Positions 61,576 to 64,000 of a stretch of 64,000 bases of DNA are shown here, one piece after another. The stretch's first letter is position 1. Each line of letters starts with the position of its first letter. Under the pieces are notes generated by a model, which saw only the letters and a program-made list of their open reading frames with translations, was not told the DNA's origin and searched no databases. Position numbers and translations under genes: made by a program. The stretch is from NCBI RefSeq assembly GCF_003065605.1, contig NZ_CP026952.1, positions 1,984,001-2,048,000 of the forward strand, in the 5' to 3' direction. This DNA comes from Aeromicrobium chenweiae (lineage in GTDB: Bacteria; Actinomycetota; Actinomycetes; Propionibacteriales; Nocardioidaceae).

Positions 61576-64000
<2,425 letters not shown>

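Overview
The window is a gene-dense, high-GC chromosomal segment of an actinomycete. Gene content and order point to the Nocardioidaceae side of the Actinomycetota (Aeromicrobium/Nocardioides-like). This is inferred from gene families and synteny, not from a marker-gene search. Diagnostic features are a LysX-type lysyl-phosphatidylglycerol synthase, the garA-ftsR-bfn-merR block, the parA-scpA-scpB-rluB-tyrA-cmk-plsC-der operon, a DUF222/HNH (13E12-type) protein behind a LexA box, a sigK-rskA pair and a 48-residue GPGG membrane protein. No gap between genes exceeds about 220 bases, and there is no rRNA, CRISPR array, insertion sequence or prophage.

Layout. 1-4081: minus-strand envelope operon (LssY_C protein, DUF998 membrane protein, lysX cut by the window edge). 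4143-10561: DMT transporter, 3-hydroxyacyl-CoA dehydrogenase, DUF1992, AlkA-like glycosylase, MFS pump, a hydrolase, YciO/Sua5-like protein and the GPGG protein. 10776-15034: assimilatory sulfate reduction operon cysH-cysD-cysN-cysG with overlapping genes. 15104-22925: lipoproteins, LexA-boxed HNH protein, a three-gene SRPBCC/membrane operon, glutaryl-CoA dehydrogenase and sigK-rskA. 23120-31502: glycine cleavage (gcvP behind a glycine riboswitch, gcvH) around garA, ftsR, bfn and a second MerR, then the DUF881-Sbp-DUF881-pgsA operon. 31714-36115: sodA and a copper operon (ycnI, copC, copD-ctaG fusion). 36233-44680: rocD, small membrane proteins, spermidine-synthase fold protein, ABC ATPase, luciferase-like oxidoreductase, a divergent pair of S4 proteins, Nudix, LOG, secreted endonuclease-like protein.

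44845-47089 is the most unusual part. A 69-residue Asp/Gly/Thr repeat peptide with a strong ribosome binding site is coupled to a JmjC/cupin Fe(II) oxygenase and a sucrase/ferredoxin-like [2Fe-2S] protein. The peptide carries an exact 16-residue duplication whose two copies differ only at synonymous sites. The promoter region has a palindrome, and a perfect 18-bp hairpin sits at the start of the oxygenase gene. I propose it as a candidate peptide-modification (RiPP-like) system; the function is inference.

47110-52869: accessory detoxification or catabolic genes with local regulators (CGNR protein, TetR, MarR), several with clear palindromic operators. 52999-63907: core genes, namely tRNA-Pro, der, plsC, cmk, tyrA, rluB, scpB, scpA, a small RHH-like protein, parA, xerD, a Nudix hydrolase and pyrG. 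These are mostly joined by 4-16 bp overlaps, so they probably form long operons linking chromosome segregation, translation and nucleotide supply.
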